In this document: one piece after another, positions 8,011 to 17,914 of the stretch | Layout: every line of letters begins with the position of its first letter | Numbering within the stretch: position 1 is the first letter of the stretch | Assembly (NCBI GenBank): GCA_040902105.1 | Contig: JBBDXW010000050.1 | Coordinates: 41,104 to 105,103, forward strand | Reading direction: 5' to 3' | Source: IDS-8 sp040902105 | GTDB taxonomy: Bacteria; Pseudomonadota; Gammaproteobacteria; Steroidobacterales; Woeseiaceae | Length of the DNA: 64,000 nucleotides | Made by a program: the position numbers and the translations under genes | The notes under the pieces: model-generated | What the model was told of the DNA's origin: nothing | Databases searched by the model: none | Seen by the model: the letters and a program-made list of their open reading frames with translations, nothing else

Positions 8011-10432
8011 GCGCCGGCACGTGATCTCTACATTCTCATTGGTGCTCTTTGAGATTCGTCAATCCGCGCGCCGCCTTGCCGCAAGTCCGGCTTACAGTGC
8101 CGGCGTTGTTGTCACGCTGGCACTCGCCATCGGAGCAGCCGCGGCGGTTTTTGCGCTGATCAATACGGTGCTGCTCACGCCGTTGCCGTATCCGGATGCC
8201 GATCGGGTGATGTTGATCCGGAACCACAACGCAGAGGGCGAGTGGAACACCTCGGTTGTCGATTTTCAGGGGATCGCGGCCCAGAACACCAGTTTCGAAG
8301 CGATCGCCGCGATGCAGCCTGCAGATCTGATCCTCACCGGCGGCGCACAGCCGCAATGGGTCAGCGCTCGTCGGGTCACCGCGGATTTCTTTTCCGTGAT
8401 GGCCGTAACTCCGGCCCGCGGTCGCGGATTTCGTCCCGGCGAAGACCGGCCGGGCGCGGCGCCGGTCGTGGTGCTGGGCCATGCGTTCGCCGAGCGCCAG
8501 TTCGGCGAACGGACGGATGTCGTCGGCGAAACCATCAACCTCGACGGCATCGCCTACACGGTCGTCGGCATCTTGCCGCCCGGGGTCGATGAGCTGCCCG
8601 GTATGCGCGCGGACCTGTGGCCCGCGATGCAGCTCGCCGAGCCGAGCCGGCGCGGGCCGTTTCTCCTGAATACGGTGGCGCGCCTGAAGCCCGGCGTGGA
8701 CGTGGCGCGCGCGGCGGACGACCTGTCCGTGATCAGCCGGCGCGTCTTCCCGCTCTGGCAAACGGGCTTCCCGGACGAGACAGCGAGCCTGACGCTCCGA
8801 TCCCTGCGCTCCGCGATTGTCGGCGATGCCGGCGATTTCCTGTGGATCGCGTTCGGCGCGGTGCTGGTGGTGCTGCTGATTGCGCTGGCAAATATCGCGA
8901 ACCTGGTGCTGATGCGCGCATCGGAACGGTCGCAGGCGCTTGCCGTGCGCGCCGCTCTGGGCGCCAGCCGGCAACGGCTTGCGCGCCTCTCCATTATCGA
9001 GAGCCTGCTCCTTTGCCTGTCGGGCGCGGCGGCCGGGATCGGTCTGGCGGCGCTGTTGCTCGAGTTGTACCGCGCGCTGGGTCCCGAGTTACCGCGACTG
9101 GCTGAAGTGGCGATCGACCGTGAAGTGCTGGCGTTCGCGGGGATCACCGGCCTGGCAAGCGGCATCGTCTTCGGCACCATCCCGCTCCTGTTCGGCGGTG
9201 CAGGCAACGGCAGCCGGCTGTTGCACAAGACGCAGAATGCAAGCGCGGGCAAAGGGCAACAATGGGTCCGCAACGCATTGGTGGCACTTGAGTTTGCCTT
9301 CGCGTTGCCCTTGCTGATCGCCGCCGGACTGCTCGTCAACAGCCTGATCCAGTTGCAGCGGGTCGATCCCGGATTCGAAGCCGATCACGTACTGACCGCG
9401 CACCTTCGTTTGCTGGAGACGAACCATCCTGATGTCGCGGCTCGCCTGCGGTTCTGGGAACGGGCATTGCCGGAGCTTCGGAACATGCCAGGCGTGGCTG
9501 CCGCAGGCCTGGCGACCGGCGTGCCGCCCGACAATCCCGGCACGTTCAACAATTTCGACCTGGTCGGCCGCCCGGCGGCGCAGGGCAGTCAGCCGATGTC
9601 CCCCTGGACCGCCGTGACGCCGGGTTTCTTCGAGTCGCTCGGCGTACGCCTGGTGGACGGGCGCGGGTTCGATGCGCGCGACACGCCGGATTCATTGCCG
9701 GCCGTGCTGGTCAGCGAGACGTGGGCGAAACGTTATTTCCCCGGCGAATCCGCGGTCGGTAAGCAGCTGTTCGAAGGCGGCGACACGGCTGAGCCCGTCA
9801 CCGTGGTGGGTGTCGTCAGCGACGTGAAGTTCGATGGACTCGGGAATCCGGGTGAAAGCGTTTATGCACCGATAAGCCAGGGGTGGGAGAACAACCCGAT
9901 CTACCTGTATCTGCGTACCGGTCCGGAACCGCTGGCGTTGGTCGAGACGCTGTGGACGACGCTGCGGCGTCTGGATCCGTTGCTGGTGCCGGCCGACGTC
10001 ACCCCGTTGGAAAGCCGTCTGCGCAATTCCCTGAGCGACCAGCGTCACTGGGCCGTGGTGATCGCAGGCTTTGCCTTGTCGGCCGTGTTGCTGTCGGCGG
10101 TCGGCGTGTTCGGCGTGCTGGCTTACTACGTATCTCGCCAGTACAGGGAAATCGGCATCCGCCTGGCGCTCGGCGCGGACGCTCGACGAATCCTCGGGAT
10201 GGTCGTACGACGCGGCTTCGGCTCGGCGCTGGTCGGCATGCTGGCCGGCGTCGTCCTCGCGCAGTTCCTGACCCGCAGCCTCGAGTCTCTGCTGTTCGAA
10301 GTGGAACGGATCGACCCGCTTGTCGTGGTTGCAGGCTCCGTGTTGCTGGCGGGGATTGCGCTCGCCGCCTGTTGGCTTCCGGCGCGGCGCGCTGCGCGGA
10401 TCGATCCGATGGAAGCATTGCGTTATGAGTGA
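8003..10432 (+). CDS. ADOP-type FtsX/MacB permease 2
   Basis: The permease is 809 residues from the ATG at 8003, which lies inside the last codons of permease 1 (TATGAATGA). This start is preferred over earlier in-frame codons because translational coupling is common here. TM1 reads VTLALAIGAAAAVFALINTV; the central FtsX segment is IALANIANLVLMRASERSQAL, with ALAN replacing the usual ACAN; the C-terminal segment is SRQYREIGIRLALGAD; the tail is LRYE. The N-terminal EIRQSARRLAAS is the parent type of the 27-codon fragment found before permease 6. The second core holds PDNPGTFNNFDLVGRP. Permease 3 follows after 48 bases. Confidence 0.9.
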   Translation: MNERRHVISTFSLVLFEIRQSARRLAASPAYSAGVVVTLALAIGAAAAVFALINTVLLTPLPYPDADRVMLIRNHNAEGEWNTSVVDFQGIAAQNTSFEAIAAMQPADLILTGGAQPQWVSARRVTADFFSVMAVTPARGRGFRPGEDRPGAAPVVVLGHAFAERQFGERTDVVGETINLDGIAYTVVGILPPGVDELPGMRADLWPAMQLAEPSRRGPFLLNTVARLKPGVDVARAADDLSVISRRVFPLWQTGFPDETASLTLRSLRSAIVGDAGDFLWIAFGAVLVVLLIALANIANLVLMRASERSQALAVRAALGASRQRLARLSIIESLLLCLSGAAAGIGLAALLLELYRALGPELPRLAEVAIDREVLAFAGITGLASGIVFGTIPLLFGGAGNGSRLLHKTQNASAGKGQQWVRNALVALEFAFALPLLIAAGLLVNSLIQLQRVDPGFEADHVLTAHLRLLETNHPDVAARLRFWERALPELRNMPGVAAAGLATGVPPDNPGTFNNFDLVGRPAAQGSQPMSPWTAVTPGFFESLGVRLVDGRGFDARDTPDSLPAVLVSETWAKRYFPGESAVGKQLFEGGDTAEPVTVVGVVSDVKFDGLGNPGESVYAPISQGWENNPIYLYLRTGPEPLALVETLWTTLRRLDPLLVPADVTPLESRLRNSLSDQRHWAVVIAGFALSAVLLSAVGVFGVLAYYVSRQYREIGIRLALGADARRILGMVVRRGFGSALVGMLAGVVLAQFLTRSLESLLFEVERIDPLVVVAGSVLLAGIALAACWLPARRAARIDPMEALRYE

Positions 10433-10480
10433 GTACAACAAGGCGAACGGAATCTGAGCCGCTGGAAGGGGAGATCAGGC

Positions 10481-12901
10481 ATGCAGGCAATATTTCATGA
10501 AATCCGCCAGGCCCTGAGCCAGCTGCGGCACAGCCTCGCGTTCACCGCGCTGGCGGTGGCAATTCTGGGGCTGGGCCTCGGCGCTACCTTGTACATGTTC
10601 ACGGTCGTGAAGTCGTACATGCTCACGCCGCTGCCGTTTCCGCACGCGGAGCGCATCATGCATCTCGAGGCTGCGAATCTGCTGCAAGGCTTCGACAGCA
10701 TGGAAATCTCGCAGCACGACTTCGTAGATTGGCGCCGCGAGCAGACGAGCTTCGAGGACCTGGCGGCATTCTACGCCGCCACCGTGAATCTCTCCGATGG
10801 CGAGTTGGCGGAGCGTTTCGAAGGCTCGTTCATTTCGCCGTCCGCGTTCGATATCGTGCAGGTCAAGGCGCACCTCGGCCGCACCCTGTCGCCCGCGGAC
10901 GCGGAGCCGGGGGCACAACCGGTCATAGTGCTGGGGTATGACGTCTGGCTGAATCGTTATAACGGCGATCCGGCCATTGTCGGCGAGACGATTCGCGTCA
11001 ACGGCGTGGCTACGACGGTTGTCGGCGTCATGCCGGAAGGATTTCGCTTTCCGCTCATTCAGGAAGTATGGCTGCCGTTGCAGATTGACCTGACGAAGTT
11101 TCCACGCGGCGAAGGCCTTACGCTGGAAGGGCTTGGCCGTCTGAAATCCGGCGTGACGCTGGATCAGGCGCGCGCCGAGTTCGCGAATATTGCCGCAGCG
11201 CTGGCGAAGCAATACAAAGAGAACGAAAATGTCACATCAGTGATCAAGCCGTTCCAGCACGAATACATTGCCGAGGAAGCGCGATCCATTATTTCCACGA
11301 TGTTTGTCGCCGTGCTGTTCGTGCTCCTCATCGCCTGCGCCAACGTCGCCAACCTGATCCTCGCCCGCACGGCGGCGCGGCAGAAAGACATTGCGTTGCG
11401 CGCCGCGCTCGGTGCCAGCCGCTGGCGCATCCTCGTGCACGTCCTGACCGAAAGCATCGTTCTGGCATCGGCTGGCGCGGTCATTGCCTGGTTTATTGCC
11501 GACGCGGGACTCGATCTCACCCATCGCGCATTCGTCGCCGCCGATATCCAGGAACCGTTCTGGATCGGTTTCGCCCTCGATTGGCGAGCGTTCCTGTTCG
11601 CTGTGTCTGCGGCCATCGCCGCCGGCGTCATCGCCGGTCTCGCGCCGGCCTTGCGCGCGACGAAAACGGACGTCAACGACTATCTGAAAGAAGGCTCCAA
11701 AGGCAGCGGCACATCCGCATCGAAGTTGAGCCGCACGCTCGTTACCGCGGAAATCGCGCTGTCCTGCATCCTGCTCGTCTGTTCAGGATTGATGATCCGC
11801 AGCGTCGTCAACCTGAACGCCCAGCCGCTCGGCATCGAGAATACGAACCTGCTGACGGGCCGCATCGGCCTGCCTGAACCGAAGTACCCGGACGCAGCGT
11901 CCCAGTATCGGTTCTTCGAGCAACTGAACGAACGCCTGAATGCCAGACCAGAGGCGCTGGGTGCCACCGTCGCGTACTCCTACCCCGGTATCGATGCCTG
12001 GATCATGCCTTACCGTACCCGGGCGATGGAGGTGCCGGAATCGGGGCAACTGCCGTGGGCGAATTACGCCGGCGTCATGAACAACTACGCCGACGTGCTC
12101 GGACTCGAGCTATTGCGCGGGCGCTGGTTCGACGCGCGCGAAAATGCCGCAAGCGAGCCGGTGGTCGTCATCGCCCAGGGGTTTGCACAGGAAGTTTTCC
12201 CGGATACGGATCCGATCGGTCAACAGATCATGATCGGCAACCCCGACAGCGAAGACTCCCGCTGGCATACGATTGTCGGCATCAGCGAAGAGGTGCTGAT
12301 GGACGAACTGGACGATCCGTACTATCCGTCCGTATTCGTGCCGCTGGTACAGGCCCCACAACGCTTCCTGACCGTCGCCGTGCACACGCGCGGCAGCCCG
12401 CTTGCGTTTTCGCAAGCCTTGCGCGAAACCGTGCGGGAAATCGACAGGGACATTCCCGTTTACTGGGTGCGGACGCTGGACAACTGGATCTGGGCGGGCA
12501 ATTTCACGTCGCGAATCGTTTCCCTATTGTTCGGGATTTTCGCGTTTATTGCAGTCGTTCTCTCGGCCGCCGGCATCTATGGCGTGCTCGCGTATTCGGT
12601 CAGCCAGCGTACCCGCGAGATCGGCATGCGCCGCGCGCTCGGCGCGCTCGACGGTCGCATTCTGAACATGGTCGTCGGGCAGGGCCTGTTGCAGCTCGGC
12701 GTCGGGCTCGGCATCGGACTGCTCGGCGCGGTCGGATTCGCGCGGCTGCTGGCGACCATGCTGCACGGCGTGTCGCCGTTCGACCCGTTCACTTTGTCCG
12801 TCGTTGCGCTGACGTTGTTCGTTGTGGCGTTCATTGCATCGCTGGTCCCGGCGTTGCGCGCCATGCGCGTTCATCCGATGGAGGCGCTGCGTTATGAGTA
12901 A
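10481..12901 (+). CDS. ADOP-type FtsX/MacB permease 3
   Basis: 806 residues with a good ribosome site (GGGGAGATCAGGC before the ATG). TM1 departs from the array consensus (VAILGLGLGATLYMFTVVKS rather than ALGIGANTAIFSV). The central FtsX block is canonical (LIACANVANLILARTAARQKDIALRAALGAS), the C-terminal block reads SQRTREIGMRRALGALDGRI, and the tail is LRYE. The first periplasmic core contains SMEISQHDFVDWRREQTSFE. The stop (TAA) comes 3 bases before permease 4. The role is inferred from the family: inner-membrane permease of a MacB-like system. Confidence 0.9.
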   Translation: MQAIFHEIRQALSQLRHSLAFTALAVAILGLGLGATLYMFTVVKSYMLTPLPFPHAERIMHLEAANLLQGFDSMEISQHDFVDWRREQTSFEDLAAFYAATVNLSDGELAERFEGSFISPSAFDIVQVKAHLGRTLSPADAEPGAQPVIVLGYDVWLNRYNGDPAIVGETIRVNGVATTVVGVMPEGFRFPLIQEVWLPLQIDLTKFPRGEGLTLEGLGRLKSGVTLDQARAEFANIAAALAKQYKENENVTSVIKPFQHEYIAEEARSIISTMFVAVLFVLLIACANVANLILARTAARQKDIALRAALGASRWRILVHVLTESIVLASAGAVIAWFIADAGLDLTHRAFVAADIQEPFWIGFALDWRAFLFAVSAAIAAGVIAGLAPALRATKTDVNDYLKEGSKGSGTSASKLSRTLVTAEIALSCILLVCSGLMIRSVVNLNAQPLGIENTNLLTGRIGLPEPKYPDAASQYRFFEQLNERLNARPEALGATVAYSYPGIDAWIMPYRTRAMEVPESGQLPWANYAGVMNNYADVLGLELLRGRWFDARENAASEPVVVIAQGFAQEVFPDTDPIGQQIMIGNPDSEDSRWHTIVGISEEVLMDELDDPYYPSVFVPLVQAPQRFLTVAVHTRGSPLAFSQALRETVREIDRDIPVYWVRTLDNWIWAGNFTSRIVSLLFGIFAFIAVVLSAAGIYGVLAYSVSQRTREIGMRRALGALDGRILNMVVGQGLLQLGVGLGIGLLGAVGFARLLATMLHGVSPFDPFTLSVVALTLFVVAFIASLVPALRAMRVHPMEALRYE

Positions 12902-12904
12902 CCT

Positions 12905-15346
12905 ATGTTGAGCCACGACGTCCGCTACTCCCTTCGCATGCTGCGAAAAAGCCCCGGTTTCACGGCCGTTGCGCTCATCACCCTGGCGCTGGGCATCGGC
13001 GCCAATACCGCGATCTTCTCGGTCGTGGACAGAATTGTGCTGCAGCCTCTCGATTACACCGATCCCGAGCGTATCGTCCGGCTGCAAACGAGCTGGGCGA
13101 GTGAGCCGGATGCCTCCATCTCGCCGGCCGAGTACTTCGACTACCGCGACCAGCTGAATACCTTCTCCGCGATGGGCGTTTACGCGTTCTCATCGACGAG
13201 CATCACGGGTGACGATCGGCCGGAGCGCCTGCGCGGCGCATTCGTATCGTCCGGACTGCTGCCGGCGCTCGGCGCCGGTTTCTTGCTCGGCCGGGGCTTC
13301 ACGGCCGATGAGGAATTGCCCGGCCACGACGTTGCGATTCTGAGCCGGGATCTCTGGCAACGGCGTTTTGGAAGTTCCGACGACGTAATCGGACGGCAGG
13401 TCGTGCTGGACGGCCGTACAAGAATGGTCGTCGGCGTACTCTCGGCCGACTTCCGCTTGCCGGAGGATTACACGGCGAACGAGGCGACGGAGGTTTACCT
13501 CCCCTTGGGGATGGACGAGGCCACCGTGCCAAATCGCGGCAGTCATTTCCTCTCCGGCATCGCGCGACTGGCACCGAACGTGACCGTCGATCGCGCAGCG
13601 GCAGCGGTACAGACGCTGGCAGCGCGCATGGTCGAGCGTTATCCCGACGACTACCCGGCGGACATGCGGTTCACGGCGACGGTGCTCCCGCTCGTGGACG
13701 ATGTCGTCGGACCGGTGCGCCCGGCGTTGTTCGTGCTGCTTTCAGCGGTCGGCCTCGTGCTTCTGGTTGCCTGCGCGAACGTGGCGAACCTGCTCCTCGC
13801 GCGGGCGGAAGCGCGCCAGGGCGAGTTTGCGTTGCGCACCGCGCTCGGTGCGGGCCGCAAGCGCATTTTCCGTCAGCTCATTGTCGAAAGCGTGCTGCTC
13901 GCGACGGCCGGCGGGGCGCTCGGAGTGCTGCTGGCCATCGGCGGCACGAAGATGCTGGTCGCGCTGCAGCCGCCGGACCTGCCGCGGATCGATTCCGTGG
14001 CTATCGATCTGCGCGTGCTGGCGTTTACCGCCGCAACGATCGGCCTGGCCGGGATTCTGCTCGGCCTGGTTCCGGCGTTCCAGGCGAGTGGCGCACGCCC
14101 CGCGGCCGCGCTGCACGAAGGCGGCGGGCGGACTACCGGCAGCCGGCAGCGGCTCCGTGCGGGACTGGTCGTGGCCGAAATTGCTTTTGCCGTCGTGCTG
14201 CTTATCGTGGCGGGACTTTTGACGCGCAGTTATGTCGAGTTGCGCGGCGTGGATCCGGGTTACCGCGTGGAGCACGTGCTGACGACAGAACTCGACCTGC
14301 CGGCCGCGAGCTACCCGGGTGCGCCGGAAGTGACGCTCTTCTACCGCCAGCTGCTCGATCGTATCGGCGCGTTACCGGGCGTCGCCGTGGCCGGCTCGGT
14401 CTCCAACCTGCCGCTCGCGACCCGTTTAGGCGATCTGAACTTCGACATCGAAGGCCACGAGGAGGCCCAGGGCGATGTATCGCCTGCCGCCGATTGGCAG
14501 ACCGTCACGCCGGGGTATTTCGATGCCCTGAAAATCGCGCTGGTGCGCGGGCGCGGCATCGAGGACACGGACGACGTGCGCGCCCCCGGCGTGGTAGTGA
14601 TCAATGAAACGGCAGCGGCACGGTACTGGCCCGGCGAGGATCCGATCGGTCGCCGCTTCCTCCTGGGCGGCGGCGCCGCCCCCGGCTGGGTCACGATCGT
14701 CGGTATTGCGCGCGACGTGCGGCACGCCGCATTCGACGAACCACCGCGCTCCCAGATGTACCTGCCTCATGCGCAATTCAGGTTCTGGGACGACGGCGGT
14801 CCCGTGCGCGGTTTGACACTCGCGATCCGTACGCGGGTCGAGCCGGCCGCGATCGCCGGGATCGTGCGGCGGGAAGTGCGTGAGCTCGATGCGGCGCTGC
14901 CGCTCGCCGATTTTCGCACCATGGATCAGGTCGTCTCGGCATCGGTGGCACGCCCGCGGCTGATGATGTTGTTGTTGGGGACTTTCGCGGCGGTCGCGCT
15001 GGTGCTCGGCGCGGTTGGCGTGTACGGAGTGATGGCTTACCTGGTTGGCCGCCGCAAGCGGGAGATGGGGATTCGCCTTGCACTCGGTGCCCGGCCGCGC
15101 CAGGTCGCCGGGTTGGTCTTGCGCAGTAGCCTGATCCTCACCGCGGCCGGCATCGGCGTCGGCCTCGTGATCGCGGCGACGCTCACGCGCGCACTCTCCG
15201 GATTGCTCTACGGCGTGGCGCCGCTCGATGCAGCGACCTTTGTCGCCGTCCCGCTGGTCCTTGGCGCGGTGGCGATGTTCGCGGCCTGGATGCCGACGCG
15301 GCATGCGACGCGCGTGGACCCGACGATCGTGTTGCGGCACGAGTGA
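12905..15346 (+). CDS. ADOP-type FtsX/MacB permease 4
   Basis: 813 residues with a textbook TM1 (ITLALGIGANTAIFSVVDRI), central block LVACANVANLLLARAEARQGE and C-terminal block GRRKREMGIRLALGARPRQV; the tail is LRHE. It most resembles its downstream neighbour permease 5: both have TEV.LPL and GSH....ARLAP in core 1, and LPLAT..GD and W Q.VTPGY in core 2. That suggests a local tandem duplication followed by strong divergence. Translation probably couples to permease 3, only 3 bases upstream. Confidence 0.9.
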   Translation: MLSHDVRYSLRMLRKSPGFTAVALITLALGIGANTAIFSVVDRIVLQPLDYTDPERIVRLQTSWASEPDASISPAEYFDYRDQLNTFSAMGVYAFSSTSITGDDRPERLRGAFVSSGLLPALGAGFLLGRGFTADEELPGHDVAILSRDLWQRRFGSSDDVIGRQVVLDGRTRMVVGVLSADFRLPEDYTANEATEVYLPLGMDEATVPNRGSHFLSGIARLAPNVTVDRAAAAVQTLAARMVERYPDDYPADMRFTATVLPLVDDVVGPVRPALFVLLSAVGLVLLVACANVANLLLARAEARQGEFALRTALGAGRKRIFRQLIVESVLLATAGGALGVLLAIGGTKMLVALQPPDLPRIDSVAIDLRVLAFTAATIGLAGILLGLVPAFQASGARPAAALHEGGGRTTGSRQRLRAGLVVAEIAFAVVLLIVAGLLTRSYVELRGVDPGYRVEHVLTTELDLPAASYPGAPEVTLFYRQLLDRIGALPGVAVAGSVSNLPLATRLGDLNFDIEGHEEAQGDVSPAADWQTVTPGYFDALKIALVRGRGIEDTDDVRAPGVVVINETAAARYWPGEDPIGRRFLLGGGAAPGWVTIVGIARDVRHAAFDEPPRSQMYLPHAQFRFWDDGGPVRGLTLAIRTRVEPAAIAGIVRREVRELDAALPLADFRTMDQVVSASVARPRLMMLLLGTFAAVALVLGAVGVYGVMAYLVGRRKREMGIRLALGARPRQVAGLVLRSSLILTAAGIGVGLVIAATLTRALSGLLYGVAPLDAATFVAVPLVLGAVAMFAAWMPTRHATRVDPTIVLRHE

Positions 15347-15360
15347 CACAGGAGTTCCGA

Positions 15361-17823
15361 ATGACAGCGGCAAACCGTTTGGAAAAGTCGCTGCAGGATA
15401 TCCGTTACGGCGCCCGCGTCCTGATCCGGCGGCCCGGTTTCGCATTGGGCGTCATCTTCATTCTTGCACTGGGCATCGGCACCGCTATCGCGACGTTCAG
15501 TGTCATCAACAGCGTGATCCTGAAACCCCTGCCGTACGGCCAGGCCGATCGAGCGGTGATGATCTGGAGCAGTTGGAAGGGTTTTCCAGAGACCTGGGTT
15601 TCCTATGATGAATACGAAGCCTACCAGGCGGACATCGACTCTTTTGCGGAAGTCGGCATTTCCTATGGCCCGCTGACCGTGACAGCCGGCGGCGACGACG
15701 AGCCCGAATCCCTGCAAGGCGCGGCGATCACCGAAAGCCTGTTGCGAGTGCTCGATGTACAGCCGGTGATCGGACGCAATTTCCTCGCCGAGGAAGACCG
15801 GCCGGGAGGCGACAGCGTCGCGATCATCGGCTACGACCTCTGGCAGCGGCGCTTCTCCGCCGACCCGGAAATTGTCGGCGCGACGATCGACGTCGACGGC
15901 AGTCCCACGCGTGTCGTCGGTGTCCTGCCGGCGGATTTTCGCATGCCGATGGATTACGGCGGCGAAAGCAGGACCGAGGTGCTGCAACCACTGGCCGCGG
16001 ACCCGATGGAATACGACGCAATTCCCGGCGAGGGTTTCGCACTCGCGGGCGGCTCGCATACCTTTTACGCCTTCGCGCGGCTTGCGCCCGGCGCCACCGT
16101 AACAGAGGCCAACGCCGAACTCGACGCCTTTACCGAACGCAAGAGGGCGGATGGAACCTACCCGGCGTCCTGGGATTTTCGCGCACACGCGGAGTCGCTG
16201 CCCGAGCAGATCACCGGAGACATGCACTCGGCACTCTGGGGGCTCGGTGTGGCCGTCGTGGTCGTACTGGTGATTGCCTCTGCCAACGTCGCCGGACTGA
16301 TGTTGATTCGCGGGGAGTTCCGGCGGCACGAATTCGGTATTCGCACCGCGCTGGGCGCAAACCGTGGCGCGCTCGCCCGGCAGTTGCTGATGGAGTCCGG
16401 ACTGCTCGCCGTCGTCGCGGGCGCGATCGGCGTGACCATCGCCTGGCTCGCCCTGCGCGGATTGCGCTTCGTGGCGCCGGAGACTTTGCCGCGCTTCGGG
16501 GAAATCGGTATTGACGGCGTTGCGCTCGGCTTCGCATTGGGCCTGAGCCTGCTGACCGCGTTCCTTGTGGGCCTGGTTCCCGCAATGCAGGCAGTTCGTG
16601 CCGGCCCGCATGAGGCGCGATATGGGGCCGGCACAGCACCGCCGGCCGGCCGTTCCGTTGTGAACGGCCGCTTTGCGCTGATCGTCGGGGAGGTGGCGCT
16701 CGCCGTGGTGCTGGTCGCGAGCGCGGGCCTGATGGTCCGCACCGTGTCCAACCTGATGGCGATCGACCCCGGCTTCGACAGCGATCGGCTGGTGACCGTG
16801 CAACTGGCTCTCCCGTCGTCGCGGTATCCGACGCCCGAATCGGTGTCCGCCTTTTATCGCGAGTTGCAGGCGCGTGTAGGGACCTTGCCCGGTGTCGAAG
16901 CGGCCGGCGCCGTGCGTATTCTGCCGCTCGCCACCGACATCGGCGACATGGGCGTCTCAATCGACGGCTACCAGCCCGCGCCGGGGGAACAGACCGCGGG
17001 CGAATGGCAGGTTGTCACGCCGGGCTATTTGCAGGCCATGAACGTAGCGTTGCAGCACGGCCGCTATATCGAAGATTCAGATACCGCGGAGGATCCGGTC
17101 ATCGTCATCAATCGGGCCTTTGCGGAAAAGTATTTTTCCGACCTCGACCCCGTGGGCCGAACGGTCGTGGTCGGGAGCAATACTGAAACCCGTGTTGTCG
17201 GCGTGGTCGCCGATACCCACCACAACGACCTGACATCGGCGGTCAAGCCGCGATTTTATATTCCGCACGCGGTGCGCGCGCAGCGCACGATGCACCTGCT
17301 GGCGCAAACCGAAGCGGACCCGAAATTGCTCGTCAACAGCATACGCAATGAACTGCACTCGCTCGATGCCCGCCTCGCGCTCGGCGACATACGAATGATG
17401 GCCGACATCGTTCTGGACGCGACCGCGCAACCGCGGTTCGTCATGCTCACGCTCTCCGGCTTCGGGGTCCTGGCGCTGGTCCTGGGTTGCGCGGGCATCT
17501 ACGCCGTGCTTGGGTATTTCGTGAGCCGGCGCACGCGCGAAATCGGCATCCAGATGAGCCTCGGCGCGAAACGCACGGCGATTTTCGGCAACGTGCTGCG
17601 GCAGGGACTGTGGCTGACGTCGATCGGTGTCGTGCTCGGCACCCTGGCGGCGCTTGCAGCGACGCAGTTTCTGCAGAGCTTGCTGGTGGGCGTCTCGGCT
17701 GCCGATCCACTGACTTACCTGGCCACGGCACTCCTGTTCCTGACGGCGGGAGTGCTGGCTTGCCTGTACCCCGCCTTGCGGGCGATGGCAGTGAATCCGA
17801 TGGAAGCGCTGCGCCACGAATGA
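15361..17823 (+). CDS. ADOP-type FtsX/MacB permease 5
   Basis: The permease is 820 residues from the ATG at 15361, chosen over an in-frame GTG at 15343 because AGGAG lies 6 bases before the ATG. TM1 is FILALGIGTAIATFSVINSV. The central block is diverged (VIASANVAGLMLIRGEFRRHE instead of ACANVANL). The C-terminal block is canonical (SRRTREIGIQMSLGAKRTAI) and the tail is LRHE. A short spacer in the middle (MQAVRAGPHEARYGAGTAPP) marks the link between the two halves. Closest relative in the array is permease 4. A 78-base gap with a permease scar follows. Confidence 0.9.
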   Translation: MTAANRLEKSLQDIRYGARVLIRRPGFALGVIFILALGIGTAIATFSVINSVILKPLPYGQADRAVMIWSSWKGFPETWVSYDEYEAYQADIDSFAEVGISYGPLTVTAGGDDEPESLQGAAITESLLRVLDVQPVIGRNFLAEEDRPGGDSVAIIGYDLWQRRFSADPEIVGATIDVDGSPTRVVGVLPADFRMPMDYGGESRTEVLQPLAADPMEYDAIPGEGFALAGGSHTFYAFARLAPGATVTEANAELDAFTERKRADGTYPASWDFRAHAESLPEQITGDMHSALWGLGVAVVVVLVIASANVAGLMLIRGEFRRHEFGIRTALGANRGALARQLLMESGLLAVVAGAIGVTIAWLALRGLRFVAPETLPRFGEIGIDGVALGFALGLSLLTAFLVGLVPAMQAVRAGPHEARYGAGTAPPAGRSVVNGRFALIVGEVALAVVLVASAGLMVRTVSNLMAIDPGFDSDRLVTVQLALPSSRYPTPESVSAFYRELQARVGTLPGVEAAGAVRILPLATDIGDMGVSIDGYQPAPGEQTAGEWQVVTPGYLQAMNVALQHGRYIEDSDTAEDPVIVINRAFAEKYFSDLDPVGRTVVVGSNTETRVVGVVADTHHNDLTSAVKPRFYIPHAVRAQRTMHLLAQTEADPKLLVNSIRNELHSLDARLALGDIRMMADIVLDATAQPRFVMLTLSGFGVLALVLGCAGIYAVLGYFVSRRTREIGIQMSLGAKRTAIFGNVLRQGLWLTSIGVVLGTLAALAATQFLQSLLVGVSAADPLTYLATALLFLTAGVLACLYPALRAMAVNPMEALRHE

Positions 17824-17833
17824 GGATGCAGGC

Positions 17834-17914
17834 ATGACAGCAATGTTGATGGAGATTCGCCAATCCGCGCGCCGGTTGGCCGGTAGCCACGGAGCACTCC
17901 AATGTGGCAAGTAA
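17834..17914 (+). pseudogene. Scar of a deleted permease gene (27 codons)
   Basis: An open frame reads MTAMLMEIRQSARRLAGSH and stops after the permease 6 start. The stretch EIRQSARRLA is the same as in the N-terminus of permease 2, and the DNA matches over about 40 bases (GAGATTCG.CAATCCGCGCG). This is best read as the remaining 5' end of a thirteenth permease, a copy related to permease 2, whose body was lost. A functional leader peptide coupled to permease 6 is the less likely alternative. Confidence 0.65.

Noticed and set aside
15343..15360. GTG at 15343 as start of permease 5
   Set aside because: It overlaps the permease 4 end, but the ATG at 15361 has AGGAG at ideal spacing and begins at the usual N-terminus.
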